Below are positions 51,012-61,383 of a stretch of DNA of 64,000 nt, in pieces (position 1 is the first letter of the stretch; each line of letters opens with the position of its first letter). Under the pieces are notes generated by a model that was not told the DNA's origin, ran no database searches, and saw only the letters and a list, made by a program, of their open reading frames with translations. The position numbers and the translations under genes were made by a program. Source of the DNA: Gammaproteobacteria bacterium (lineage in GTDB: Bacteria > Pseudomonadota > Gammaproteobacteria > Pseudomonadales > Halieaceae). The DNA is taken from contig JAUIEP010000003.1 of the NCBI GenBank assembly GCA_030428835.1, positions 1 to 64,000 of the forward strand, read 5' to 3'.

Positions 51012-53714
51012 ATGAGACGCCATATCCCCGTCATCGCCCTCGTGTTGGGCACGCTACCCAATCTGGTGGTGTCGCAGCAACAGGAAGCGCTGAGCAAGGA
51101 CTACGGGCTCGTGGACGAGAACAAGCCGGTGGTGTGTCTCCTGCCAGGCCGGGTGCGCAAGCTCGGCTCGGTGATGACCTACCTGGAGCGCCGCAAGCCG
51201 CGCGAGATGTCCGCTTCCGAGTGCGAGATTCGCGGCGGCGAGTACACCCTGTACGATCGCGCCAACTACGAAAACGCGCTCGCCGTCTGGCGCCAGGCGG
51301 CCGACGAGGGCGATGCCACGGCCCAGGTCTACGTGGGCGAAATCTACGAGAAGGGCTGGGTGGGCGAGCCCGACTACGCCACCGCCGCCACCTGGTACGC
51401 GAAGGCCGCGGAACAGGGTGATCGACGCGCCAAGCGCCGTCTCGCCTACTTCTACGAGAACGGCCTCGGGGTCGGCGAAGACCGCCAGCAGGCCCTGAGC
51501 CTGTGGCGCGATGCGCTGGGACTGAAAGAGGACCTGGTCCTGGCCTCCGAGCTCGAGGCCGCAAAGTCCGAGGCGCAGCGCCAGATCGACGCCCTGGTCG
51601 CCCAGCTCGAAGAGCAGAACATCCAGACCGGGCGACTGCAGCGCAACCTCGACCAGGTCCGCGCAGAACTGGCCGCGCAATCCCGTTCGCTGCAGACCGA
51701 GCAAACCGCCGCGCGGAGGCTGGAACAGCAGGTGGCGACCTCGCGAGCCGCCGGCGACAACGCGCGCGTACGCGAACTGGAGGCGCAGCTCGCCGCCAGC
51801 GAGGCGCGGGTGGAGGAGCAGGAAATCGCCATTGAGCTGCTGCAGGCAGACGTCGCCGCGCAGCAGGCGCAGGTCAAGGCCAGCTTGCGACGCGCCGAGG
51901 TACGCGGCAAGCAACTGGCCAAAGCGAAGGCGGAATTGCTCGCGGAGTCCAGCCGCGGTGCCGCGTTGTTGCGCGAGCTCAAGGAAAAGGACCTCGCCGT
52001 CCGGGCGCTGGAGGAGCAGGTGGTGGCGGCGCAAACGCAGCTCGCGCAATCGCGGAGCAAGCAGGAGCAACTGTCCACGCAGGTCTCCTCCGCCAGTGGC
52101 GCCGACAAGGCGGCCCTCGAGCAGGAGCTCGCACGCGCCCTGGCGGACGTGCAGAAGCGCGAGCAACAGATGCAGGTGCTGAAGAGCCAGGCGGCGCAAC
52201 AGCGCGCGGCTTTCGATGCGCAACTCGCGGAGTCGAAGATCCGGGAGGCGGACCTGAGCGCGGAACTCGCGCGCAGCCAGCAGGAGAAGGAACAGCTCGC
52301 CGCCAGGCTTTCGAACACCAACGAACGGCTCGCTAAGCTGGAACAGGATCTCACGGACGCGCGCCACCAGTTGGCGGACCGGCAGGCCGCCGCCGCGGGG
52401 CTGCGCGACCGGTTGGCCACACTGGGCAGTGGTGACAGCGCGGAGCGCGACGCGCTGCAGCGCAAGATCGCGGAGCAGGAGGCCGCCATCGCCGGTCTGC
52501 AGCAGGAGCGGGACAAGCTGGTGGCCGGCTGGCAGGCAATGGAGCAGGAGCGCGACCAGGTGCGCTCCGAGCTCTCCGACGAGGTCGACACGACGAGCTG
52601 GCTCAATGTGGAGCTCGAATCGGCGAGCAGCAAGATGGCGGCCCTGCGCGACGAACTCAAGGCGGCGCAACTGGCCCTCGCCGATGCCAACTTCGCCAAG
52701 ACGCAGCTGACCGAGGATGTGCAGCGCCTGGAGGAGGACCTGTCACGCAGCGAGCAGCGCAGTGCCGCGGATCGGCGGGTCATGGAACAACAGCTCAACA
52801 GGATGCGGGAGCAACTGGCCGACGCCAGCGCCGGTGTTGCGCAGGCCCGCACCGTCGCACTGCGCACGGAGAGTGATTTCGAACGCTACGGCCAGCGCCA
52901 GCAGTCGCGCGCGGCGGCCCTGCGCCAGGCCCGGCCGGTGGTCGCCTCGATAACGCAGATTCCGAAGGGTGCGCCCAAGGTGCGCTATCGGGCCGTGATC
53001 ATCGCGAACTACGATTACGACTACCTGCCCGACCTGTCATCGCCGCCGAACGACGCCAATCAATTGATGAAAGTGCTGCAACAGGAATACGGCTTCGATG
53101 TAAAAGTGCACATCAATCTCGGCCGTTCGGAGATGTACAAGGTGCTCGCGCAGGTGCGCAAGTTCGATGAGGACGACAGCGTGCTGCTGTACTACGTGGG
53201 CCACGGCAGGATGGACGAATTCGGCGACGGCTACTGGCTGCCGGTCGATTACAACACGTCGCGCCCGCTGGCTGATGCAATCTCCAGCTCCGACCTGACC
53301 CAGACCATGAACCAGAGCAAGGCCAGGCACCTGATGGTCATGGCGGACAGCTGCTACTCCGGCGCGCTCGCGCGCAACGGCGACCCCACGCTGGCCAAGA
53401 ACATCCCGGCGCTGCTCAACTACTGGATGGCGAACAAGTCACGCACGGTCCTTACCTCCGGCGGCCTGAAGCCGGTGCTGCGCGAGGGACCGAACAATCA
53501 CTCCATCTTCGCCACGGCGCTGCTGGATGTGCTGGAAGCGAACGGGGGTGCCATCAACGGGGAAATGCTGCACGCGCAGCTCTACGAACGTGTGCGCGAG
53601 TCAGCCGCCCAGGCGGGCTTCCTGGACCAGCGACCGCAGTTCGCGGCCGTCGAGGATGCCGGCCACGAGAACGGCCAGTTCGTCTTCATGCGGCCGGATA
53701 CGCTCAGGCTGTAG
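51012..53714 (+). CDS. SEL1-repeat, coiled-coil, caspase-like peptidase
   Basis: A 900-residue exported protein (signal-like start MRRHIPVIALVLG). About 80-170 holds two or three SEL1 repeats (AQVYVGEIYEKGWVG, RLAYFYENGLGVGED). About 175-640 is one long coiled coil (Gln/Glu/Ala heptads). About 655-895 is a caspase (C14) domain with the catalytic His in YYVGHG and the Cys in ADSCYSG. ATG 51012 has an AGGAGG site 7 nt away. The stalk suggests assembly or clustering that triggers proteolysis; it may be the effector of the kinase upstream. Confidence 0.9.
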   Translation: MRRHIPVIALVLGTLPNLVVSQQQEALSKDYGLVDENKPVVCLLPGRVRKLGSVMTYLERRKPREMSASECEIRGGEYTLYDRANYENALAVWRQAADEGDATAQVYVGEIYEKGWVGEPDYATAATWYAKAAEQGDRRAKRRLAYFYENGLGVGEDRQQALSLWRDALGLKEDLVLASELEAAKSEAQRQIDALVAQLEEQNIQTGRLQRNLDQVRAELAAQSRSLQTEQTAARRLEQQVATSRAAGDNARVRELEAQLAASEARVEEQEIAIELLQADVAAQQAQVKASLRRAEVRGKQLAKAKAELLAESSRGAALLRELKEKDLAVRALEEQVVAAQTQLAQSRSKQEQLSTQVSSASGADKAALEQELARALADVQKREQQMQVLKSQAAQQRAAFDAQLAESKIREADLSAELARSQQEKEQLAARLSNTNERLAKLEQDLTDARHQLADRQAAAAGLRDRLATLGSGDSAERDALQRKIAEQEAAIAGLQQERDKLVAGWQAMEQERDQVRSELSDEVDTTSWLNVELESASSKMAALRDELKAAQLALADANFAKTQLTEDVQRLEEDLSRSEQRSAADRRVMEQQLNRMREQLADASAGVAQARTVALRTESDFERYGQRQQSRAAALRQARPVVASITQIPKGAPKVRYRAVIIANYDYDYLPDLSSPPNDANQLMKVLQQEYGFDVKVHINLGRSEMYKVLAQVRKFDEDDSVLLYYVGHGRMDEFGDGYWLPVDYNTSRPLADAISSSDLTQTMNQSKARHLMVMADSCYSGALARNGDPTLAKNIPALLNYWMANKSRTVLTSGGLKPVLREGPNNHSIFATALLDVLEANGGAINGEMLHAQLYERVRESAAQAGFLDQRPQFAAVEDAGHENGQFVFMRPDTLRL

Positions 53715-53746
53715 GCACGCGGCGGGCCGGCTGGCCCGCCGGGAAA

Positions 53747-55180
53747 TCAGCGGTCCTTGTTGCGGATCACCAGGTTGCGAATCTCCGACATGTCCTCGAT
53801 GGCGAAGATGATGCCCTCGCGACCCAGCCCTGAGTCCTTCACCCCGCCGTAGGGCATGTTGTCCACGCGGAAGGACGGCACGTCGCCGATCACCACACCA
53901 CCCACGTCGAGTTCATCCCAGGCTTTCTGCGCCTTGTACAGGTCGCGCGTGAAAATGCCCGCCTGCAGGCCGAACTTCGAGTCGTTCACCTCGGCCAGCG
54001 CCGCGTCGAAGTCGTCGAAGGTGGAGATGCTCGCCACCGGGCCGAAGGCCTCTTCGACCCCCAGCGTGCAGTCCTTCGGCGTGTTCTCGACCAGCGTCGG
54101 CTCCATCATCACCCCGTCGCGCTTGCCGCCGCACAGGATTTTGCCGCCTTTCTCGGCGGCCTCGTTGGCCCAGCTCTCCAGGCGCGCCGCATCCTTCTCG
54201 GAGATGACGGGACCGATGAAGGTGTTTTCCTCCTTCGGGTCGCCCATGGGCAGGCTCTTCACCCTGGCCACCAGCTTGTCGCGCAGTTCGGGGTAAATGG
54301 CGCTGTGGACCATGATGCGCTGCACGCTGATACAACTCTGGCCGGACTGGTAGAACGCCCCGAAGACGATGCGCTCCACCGCATCGTCGATGTCCGCGTC
54401 CTCGTCCACGATACACGCCGCATTACCGCCCAGTTCCAGCACCACGGGCTTCTTGCCGGCGCGCGCCTTCAGCGCCCAGCCCACATCGGGAGAGCCGGTA
54501 AAACTCAGCAGCTTGAGGCGATCGTCGGTGGTGAGCAGGTCGGCGCCGTCGCGGGAAGCCGGCAGGATGGAGAAAGCACCGGGCGGGAGATCCGTCTCGC
54601 TCATCACTTCGCCGATCAGCAGTGCGCCGATCGGCGTCAGGCTCGCCGGTTTCATCACGAACGGGCAACCGATCGCCAGCGCCGGCGCGATCTTGTGCGC
54701 GGCCAGGTTCAACGGGAAGTTGAACGGCGAAATAAACGAGCAGGGGCCGATCGGCACGCGCTTCCACATGGCGCTGTAGCCGCGGGCGCGGGGCGAGATC
54801 TCGAGGTTCATGACCTCGCCGTTGATGCGCACCGACTCCTCGGCGGCGATGCGGAACGTATCGATGAGGCGCGAGACCTCACCGCGCGCATCCTTGATGG
54901 GCTTGCCCGCTTCCACGCAGAGTGAGTACGCAAACTCCTCGAAGCGCTCGGTAAACCGGTCCACGCAGTGGTTGAGGATCTCCTGCCGCTGGTAGGCCGG
55001 CATCTTGCGCATGGCTTCAAAGCTCGCGTCCGCGGCCGCGATTGCCTGCTCGATGGCATCGGCGTCGGCGAGGGCGACCCTGGTCGCCACCTCGCCGGAG
55101 TACTTGTCGATAACGTCGAGGTCTTCGTTAGCGTAGACCGCCTTGTTCGCCAGGTAGTAGGGATAGGTTTCCTTCAGCAT
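53747..55180 (-). CDS. NAD(P)-dependent aldehyde dehydrogenase
   Basis: A 477-residue ALDH superfamily enzyme. The catalytic Glu is in LELGGNAA and the Cys in GQSCISVQ; the NAD motif is SFTGSPDVGW. It resembles the ALDH11/lactaldehyde-like branch more than classical betaine ALDH. The 12-bp gap behind the ThDP enzyme means they are cotranscribed and probably act in sequence: the ThDP enzyme could make or cleave a 2-oxo acid to an aldehyde that this enzyme oxidises. The substrate is not assigned. Confidence 0.9.
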   Translation of the reverse strand: MLKETYPYYLANKAVYANEDLDVIDKYSGEVATRVALADADAIEQAIAAADASFEAMRKMPAYQRQEILNHCVDRFTERFEEFAYSLCVEAGKPIKDARGEVSRLIDTFRIAAEESVRINGEVMNLEISPRARGYSAMWKRVPIGPCSFISPFNFPLNLAAHKIAPALAIGCPFVMKPASLTPIGALLIGEVMSETDLPPGAFSILPASRDGADLLTTDDRLKLLSFTGSPDVGWALKARAGKKPVVLELGGNAACIVDEDADIDDAVERIVFGAFYQSGQSCISVQRIMVHSAIYPELRDKLVARVKSLPMGDPKEENTFIGPVISEKDAARLESWANEAAEKGGKILCGGKRDGVMMEPTLVENTPKDCTLGVEEAFGPVASISTFDDFDAALAEVNDSKFGLQAGIFTRDLYKAQKAWDELDVGGVVIGDVPSFRVDNMPYGGVKDSGLGREGIIFAIEDMSEIRNLVIRNKDR

Positions 55181-55192
55181 GACCGCCCTCCC

Positions 55193-56833
<1,641 letters not shown>

Positions 56834-57002
56834 GGGCAATATCCTTATAGTTCCTAAAGTTTTATGTGCGATCCGGTCCGCTAATTCTAGTCGCAAATTT
56901 CGGGATGTGTGGCGAGAAGGCACATTTATTACACGCCTTGTGCGCTGCCGGCCGCGGCGTTGCCGGGGCAGGACCCGGGAAGGTGATGCCAGGGGCTCGC
57001 CG

Positions 57003-57536
57003 TCAAAAGCGGTAACGCATATCGAGCACCCCGCCGTACTGGCTCTGGTCCTCGGTCTCGAAGTAGCGCAGGCCCAGGTCGAGTTCAAGCTCCCCGGCAA
57101 ACTGCACGCTCACTCCACCACCGAGTTTGCCCGCGAGATAGACGCCTTTGCGACTCAGGTCGGTCTTGGTGACGGAACTCTGTCCGTCCCGCTCCTGGAA
57201 GGCGGGGCCGATACCGATGACGGCGTAGGGTGCCACTGACCCGGCCGGGCGCCAGCGCAGGTTGGCAAGCAACGCGAACGTGTTCACGTTGCCCTCGGCG
57301 TTCTGCTCTCCCGCCTCGCCGTCCTCCCCGTCGGGGTTGTAGCCGTGCAGGGTGTCCCGGTGCCAGGCCAGTTCCAACTCGTAGCAGAGCGCGCCGCGGG
57401 CAGCCCCGACCGCGATGGCGGTCATCGGCTGCACCTTGTTCGTGGCCTCGAACTCGTCCGAGTTCTCGGTGTAATCCGGCGCCATCATGCCCACTGCCAG
57501 GGCGAGGTAACAACCGGTCGCGAAACTACAGCTCAT
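57003..57536 (-). CDS. Outer-membrane beta-barrel protein
   Basis: A 177-residue protein ending MRYRF, with alternating strands typical of small 8-strand outer-membrane proteins (LELAWHRDTLHGY, TFALLANLRWRP, YLAGKLGGGVSVQFAGELELDLGLRYF). The start at MSCSFATG leaves only a short hydrophobic leader (GCYLALAVGMMA), so the export signal is weak or the start is elsewhere; upstream ORF sequence is low complexity. Function unknown. Confidence 0.7.
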   Translation of the reverse strand: MSCSFATGCYLALAVGMMAPDYTENSDEFEATNKVQPMTAIAVGAARGALCYELELAWHRDTLHGYNPDGEDGEAGEQNAEGNVNTFALLANLRWRPAGSVAPYAVIGIGPAFQERDGQSSVTKTDLSRKGVYLAGKLGGGVSVQFAGELELDLGLRYFETEDQSQYGGVLDMRYRF

Positions 57537-57876
57537 GCGGGGCTCTCCTTGGCTATCGCGGGCTGGCGGGGCGCTCCCAGTATAACGACCCTCCGGCGGG
57601 GCAGCAGCGGCGCTGGCGGCGACCGGCTCGACGCGCGGGCACGCACCGCGAAAGACTAGCCTAAGCCATTGTTTTAGCTTACCTTTCGCGAATTCTGAGC
57701 GCCAGTTCACAGCCGGAGCCGGGGCTGCGAAGAATGCGCTGTACAAGCGTGAATTTTCACGCTATGAATTAGCCCGAGTAATCCTCCCGGCGCTGATGCG
57801 CCTGGCAGCGGCCGCCTTCGCCCCAACCCGCCGAGAGCGACCTAAGAAAAAAGCAGTCTCGAGGGAGTCTCCGGCC
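57537..57876. other. Divergent intergenic region with 18-bp palindrome
   Basis: This 340-bp gap lies between the outer-membrane protein and the sulfatase. It contains a perfect inverted repeat, AGCGTGAA-tt-TTCACGCT (57746-57763), about 115 bp before the sulfatase start, and a shorter TAAGC/GCTTA dyad near 57663-57681. These could be operators. No gene is supported. Confidence 0.5.
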
Positions 57877-59229
57877 GTGCATCATCGTTCTCGCACCCTG
57901 CGGCAGTTGCTCGCCGTTCTCGTCATCGCCGTCACAGCACTGCCGGCGACGGCACAGACCCCGACAGGGCGCAATATCCTGTTCATCGCCATCGACGACC
58001 TGCGCGACTGGCCGGGCTACACCGGCAACTACGGCGGCACGATTCACACGCCCCACATCGATGCGCTGGCCAGCGTGTCCACGCGCTTTACCAATGCCTA
58101 TGCGAGTGTCCCGGTATGCCTCGGCTCGCGGACCAGTGTGGTGACGGGCTTGAGTCCCGCCACGCACCAGGTGGGACTGGACGGCTCACTCGTCGGCGTG
58201 AATACGCCACAGTACAGCGCGATCTACGAAAATCCCGCCATAAAGACGCTTCCCGAGGTCATGAGTGACAACGGGTACTACTCCGCCGCCGCCGGCAAGG
58301 TATTCCATCGTCAAATCCCGGAGAAGTGGGACGAGGTCGGCCCGGCGACGATCATCTCGGAGCTGTTCAACCCGTTCGACCCCGGCCCGGATGGCACGTA
58401 CATCGTCCCGGAGGTTTTGCCCCCGGAAATGGAGCATCCCGACCAGACCGTGGCCAACTGGGCGATCAACTTCATCGAGACCTACACCGCACCCAATCCC
58501 TTTTTCCTCGCGGTCGGTTTCTACCAGCCCCATATCCCCTGGCGCGTGCCGCAATGGGCCTACGACCTTTACCCGATCGGCTCGGTGGTTGCGCACACAC
58601 CCACTCCCGGCGACCTGGACGACGAGCCGAATGCCGCGGTCAACAGCGTCAGCAACCAGCTTCCCTCGGGGCTGACGGTGCACGAGGCGGTCGAGCTTGC
58701 CGGCAAGTCTATCGACTACACGCAGGCCTACCTGGCGACTGTCAGCCATACGGATGCGATGATCGGCGAGGTGATGCAGGCCTTGCAGAACAGCGCCTTC
58801 GCCGGCAACACCGATGTGGTGCTGTGGTCGGATCACGGTTTTCACCTGGGCGAGAAGTTCCACTGGAACAAACTGACGTTCTGGGAGCCAGCGGTGCGCG
58901 TACCCCTGCTGGTCAGTTCCGCGAACAACCCCGACTACCCCGCGGTAGACGAGCCCCGCGTCGTCAGCCTGCTCGACCTGGCGCCCACGGTGCTGGACCT
59001 GGCGGGCCTGCCGCCCTTCGCGCAGTTTGAAGGCGTGCCCCTGCACGATGCGATCAACGCGGGGCCCGTGGAGGTGTACCTGCGCGAGGGTCGCGCGACG
59101 ATCACGGCCGGGGAGAAGTTCGTGGACTACGACCTCAGCAAGAACCGCAATTCCCACATTGCCACCTACGACCTCGATACGGACCCCGAGGAACTCATTA
59201 ACCTTACGCCACCCCCGTCCGGTTGTTGA
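57877..59229 (+). CDS. Exported sulfatase with variant CLGSR active-site motif
   Basis: A 450-residue protein starting at GTG 57877, with GAGGGAG upstream; signal peptide ending PATAQ-TPT. The sulfatase fold is clear (ILFIAIDDLRDWPGY; VLWSDHGFHLGEKFHWNK; FFLAVGFYQPHIPW), close to iduronate-2-sulfatase-like enzymes. The formylglycine motif, normally CxPxR or CxAxR, is CLGSR: Cys81 and Arg85 are kept but Gly83 replaces Pro/Ala. Whether the maturase accepts this is open. The substrate is probably a sulfated carbohydrate. Confidence 0.88.
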   Translation: MHHRSRTLRQLLAVLVIAVTALPATAQTPTGRNILFIAIDDLRDWPGYTGNYGGTIHTPHIDALASVSTRFTNAYASVPVCLGSRTSVVTGLSPATHQVGLDGSLVGVNTPQYSAIYENPAIKTLPEVMSDNGYYSAAAGKVFHRQIPEKWDEVGPATIISELFNPFDPGPDGTYIVPEVLPPEMEHPDQTVANWAINFIETYTAPNPFFLAVGFYQPHIPWRVPQWAYDLYPIGSVVAHTPTPGDLDDEPNAAVNSVSNQLPSGLTVHEAVELAGKSIDYTQAYLATVSHTDAMIGEVMQALQNSAFAGNTDVVLWSDHGFHLGEKFHWNKLTFWEPAVRVPLLVSSANNPDYPAVDEPRVVSLLDLAPTVLDLAGLPPFAQFEGVPLHDAINAGPVEVYLREGRATITAGEKFVDYDLSKNRNSHIATYDLDTDPEELINLTPPPSGC

Positions 59230-59262
59230 CGGCGCCCGACCTGTGTCGGGGCAGGCCCGCGC

Positions 59263-60033
59263 TCACTGCTCCTTTTCGCTGCGGCCCCGCGCCATGACGT
59301 CCTCGCGCCGCGCGGCAAATGCCGCGCCGAACGCCTGGCGCGAGTAGTTGATCGCCCGCGCCTCTTCCCATTCGAGCGCTTCACGGTAAGGCAGTGAATA
59401 GCCTTCCTCGATCAGCGGCTTGTACGCCGCGAGCACCTCGGGCACGCAGGCGCACATGTCCTCGGCCATCTTGACGGCGCGCGGCAACAGTTCGTCGGCC
59501 GGCAGTACATGGTTGACGAGGCCCCACTCGTAAGCCTGCTGCGCGAACACCGGCGCCCCGGTGAAGGAGATTTCCTTGGCGCGCGACAGGCCGATGAGCC
59601 GGGGCAGTTTCTGCGACAGCCCCCAACCCGGCAGCACGCCGACGCGCGCGTGAGTGTCCGCGAAACGCGCGTTCTCGGAGGCGATCAGCACATCGCAGGC
59701 AAGCGCCATCTCGAAACCACCGGTAACGCAGTGGCCGTTGATCGCGCCGATGATGGGGCCGGGAAATGACTCCATTGCGCGCGCGATCACGTTGTCCGCC
59801 TCGTCCGCGGCGGTGTGTTCGGTCGACGCCAGCTCCTTGAGGTCGAAGCCGGCACAGAAGGCGCGACCGCTGCCCGTGAGAATTAACACGCGGATGCTCT
59901 CGTCACGCACGCATTCGGCGAACACCTCGACAAAGTCCGCGCGCAACTCGCGCGACAGCGCATTCATCTCGTCCGGGCGATTCAGGGTGACGATGGCGAA
60001 ACCGTCGCGCTTGTCCAGCAATACCTTGTTCAT
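59263..60033 (-). CDS. Enoyl-CoA hydratase/isomerase family protein
   Basis: A 256-residue crotonase-fold enzyme. The oxyanion-hole segments are AFCAGFDLKEL and GHCVTGGFEMALACD; one catalytic acid position is at the VGVLPGWG segment. It hydrates or isomerises an acyl-CoA double bond. It is third in a MarR-SDR-hydratase operon, 1 nt after the SDR stop. The acyl substrate is not identifiable. Confidence 0.9.
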   Translation of the reverse strand: MNKVLLDKRDGFAIVTLNRPDEMNALSRELRADFVEVFAECVRDESIRVLILTGSGRAFCAGFDLKELASTEHTAADEADNVIARAMESFPGPIIGAINGHCVTGGFEMALACDVLIASENARFADTHARVGVLPGWGLSQKLPRLIGLSRAKEISFTGAPVFAQQAYEWGLVNHVLPADELLPRAVKMAEDMCACVPEVLAAYKPLIEEGYSLPYREALEWEEARAINYSRQAFGAAFAARREDVMARGRSEKEQ

Positions 60034-60034
60034 A

Positions 60035-60874
60035 TCAGCCTCCGAGGTAGGAAGGGACCCGCAACAGGTCCAGTTGTTTGGCGATAGCGGGCGCGGCGAG
60101 CACCTCGTCGGGGCACCACTCGTCGCGCGGCTCGTTGTCGGCGAGCCAGGCGACCACGGCGGCGATGGCCTGGGGTGTGCAAGGCTTGTAGCGCGCCATC
60201 ACCTCCTCGGTGATGCCCGCCGCCTTCATCACCTCCGTCACCACCGTGCCGGGCTCGATATTGAAGACCCGCAGGCCGCTGTCGGGGTGCTCCACGCGCA
60301 GCGCGCCGGCCATGCGCGCAAACGCGGCCTTGGAGGACGGGTAGGCAAAACCCCAGCCGCCCCGGGCCGCCGGCACCGGCGGGTTGTTGAACGCGGTGTA
60401 CGACACCATGTTCAGTATGGTGCCGCCACCGCGTTCGAGCATGGGGGGCAACAGCGCCTGCACGAGCGCGAGCGGCGTGAAAACGTTGCCCTGGTAGATC
60501 GCGGCGAGCTGCTCCCGCGTCACGTCGAGCACCGGCTCCTGGTTGCCCGTGCCCTGGTACACCGCGTTGTTGAACAAGAGGTCGATGTGCCCGAACGCCG
60601 CCAGCGCGCTGCGCGCGGCCGCGAGCACGCTGGCCTCGTCGAGAATGTCCGCGCGCAGGCACAGCGCCTCGCCACCCGCGTCCGCCACCGCCTTCGCGGT
60701 CGCCTCCAGGCTGCCCGGCAGCGGCGCGTCGCTGCCCACGTGGTCGTGTTGCTCACCCTCGCTCAGGGTGCGCGCCGTGAGCGCAACGCGGTACCCCGCC
60801 CGCGCCAGGGCAACCGCGGTCTCGGCGCCGATGCCGCGGCTCGCGCCGGTGATAAAGGCGGTCTTGTCGCTCAT
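60035..60874 (-). CDS. Short-chain dehydrogenase/reductase
   Basis: A 279-residue SDR: TGASRGIGAETA cofactor motif, NNAV structural motif (Gly replaced), and YPSSK catalytic pair. Its start overlaps the MarR stop (ATGA), so they are coupled. With the following hydratase and the divergent monooxygenase it suggests a small catabolic unit for a cyclic or acyl-CoA substrate. The start is MSDKTAF at 60874; the ORF upstream reads into marR. Confidence 0.9.
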   Translation of the reverse strand: MSDKTAFITGASRGIGAETAVALARAGYRVALTARTLSEGEQHDHVGSDAPLPGSLEATAKAVADAGGEALCLRADILDEASVLAAARSALAAFGHIDLLFNNAVYQGTGNQEPVLDVTREQLAAIYQGNVFTPLALVQALLPPMLERGGGTILNMVSYTAFNNPPVPAARGGWGFAYPSSKAAFARMAGALRVEHPDSGLRVFNIEPGTVVTEVMKAAGITEEVMARYKPCTPQAIAAVVAWLADNEPRDEWCPDEVLAAPAIAKQLDLLRVPSYLGG

Positions 60875-61317
60875 GCCGTGTCCTCCGCACTGAGTTGCAC
60901 AAGGCGCCGCAGCGCCGTCATGGTTACATCCAGCTCCTTTTCCCCGAGCAGCGCGGCGTACTCGTCCCACACGCGCTCGGTGGCCGCGCCGAGTTGCGCG
61001 ATCAGGCGCTTACCTGCGGGCGTGAATTCGATCAGCTTGGCACGGGAGTCCGCGGGGTCGGCACTGCGGCTCACGAGGCCGAGGTCCTCCAGTTCATGCA
61101 CGCTCTTCATCATGGACTGGGGCGTGACACCCGCGGCGGCGGCCAGGTCGACGCTGCGGCTGGCGCCGTGCCGCTCCAGATGCAGGAACACCGCGCGATG
61201 CCGGTGCCGCAAACCCGGAAAGCCGACCGCCGCGAGATCCCGGTCGAGCCGCCGGCGGAAGTCCTGCAATGCCAGCATCAGGGTCTGCCCGAGTTCATGC
61301 TGGGGGTGCCGAGGCAT
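60871..61317 (-). CDS. MarR-family transcriptional regulator
   Basis: A 148-residue winged-helix regulator. LHLERHGASRSVDLAAAAGVTPQSMMKSVHELEDLGLVSR is the DNA-binding region (recognition helix near 65-80), and SADPADSRAKLIEFTPAGK the wing. It heads the SDR-hydratase operon and lies opposite the luciferase-like gene, with a 19-bp perfect dyad in the gap that is its likely operator. The ligand is probably the pathway substrate. Confidence 0.92.
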   Translation of the reverse strand: MPRHPQHELGQTLMLALQDFRRRLDRDLAAVGFPGLRHRHRAVFLHLERHGASRSVDLAAAAGVTPQSMMKSVHELEDLGLVSRSADPADSRAKLIEFTPAGKRLIAQLGAATERVWDEYAALLGEKELDVTMTALRRLVQLSAEDTA

Positions 61318-61339
61318 TGCGCGCCCTCATTTAATCATC

Positions 61340-61358
61340 TAAACTTATTATAAGTTTA
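61340..61358. promoter_or_regulatory. Perfect 9-1-9 dyad, probable MarR operator
   Basis: TAAACTTAT-t-ATAAGTTTA lies 22 bp upstream of the marR start and 25 bp upstream of the divergent luciferase-like gene. Symmetry, size and location fit an autoregulated MarR site controlling both directions. Confidence 0.75.
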
Positions 61359-61383
61359 ACTGACTATTTGCAGAGTGCAAGCC

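Noticed and set aside
29630-53714. Type VI secretion-associated phosphorylation module (PpkA/PppA/Fha)
   Set aside because: PP2C, FHA and kinase occur, but no Tss structural genes, Hcp, VgrG or ClpV are present.
59231-59252. Hairpin CCCGAC-ctgt-GTCGGG between sulfatase and hydratase as bidirectional terminator
   Set aside because: The stem is short and no U-tract follows; too weak to annotate.
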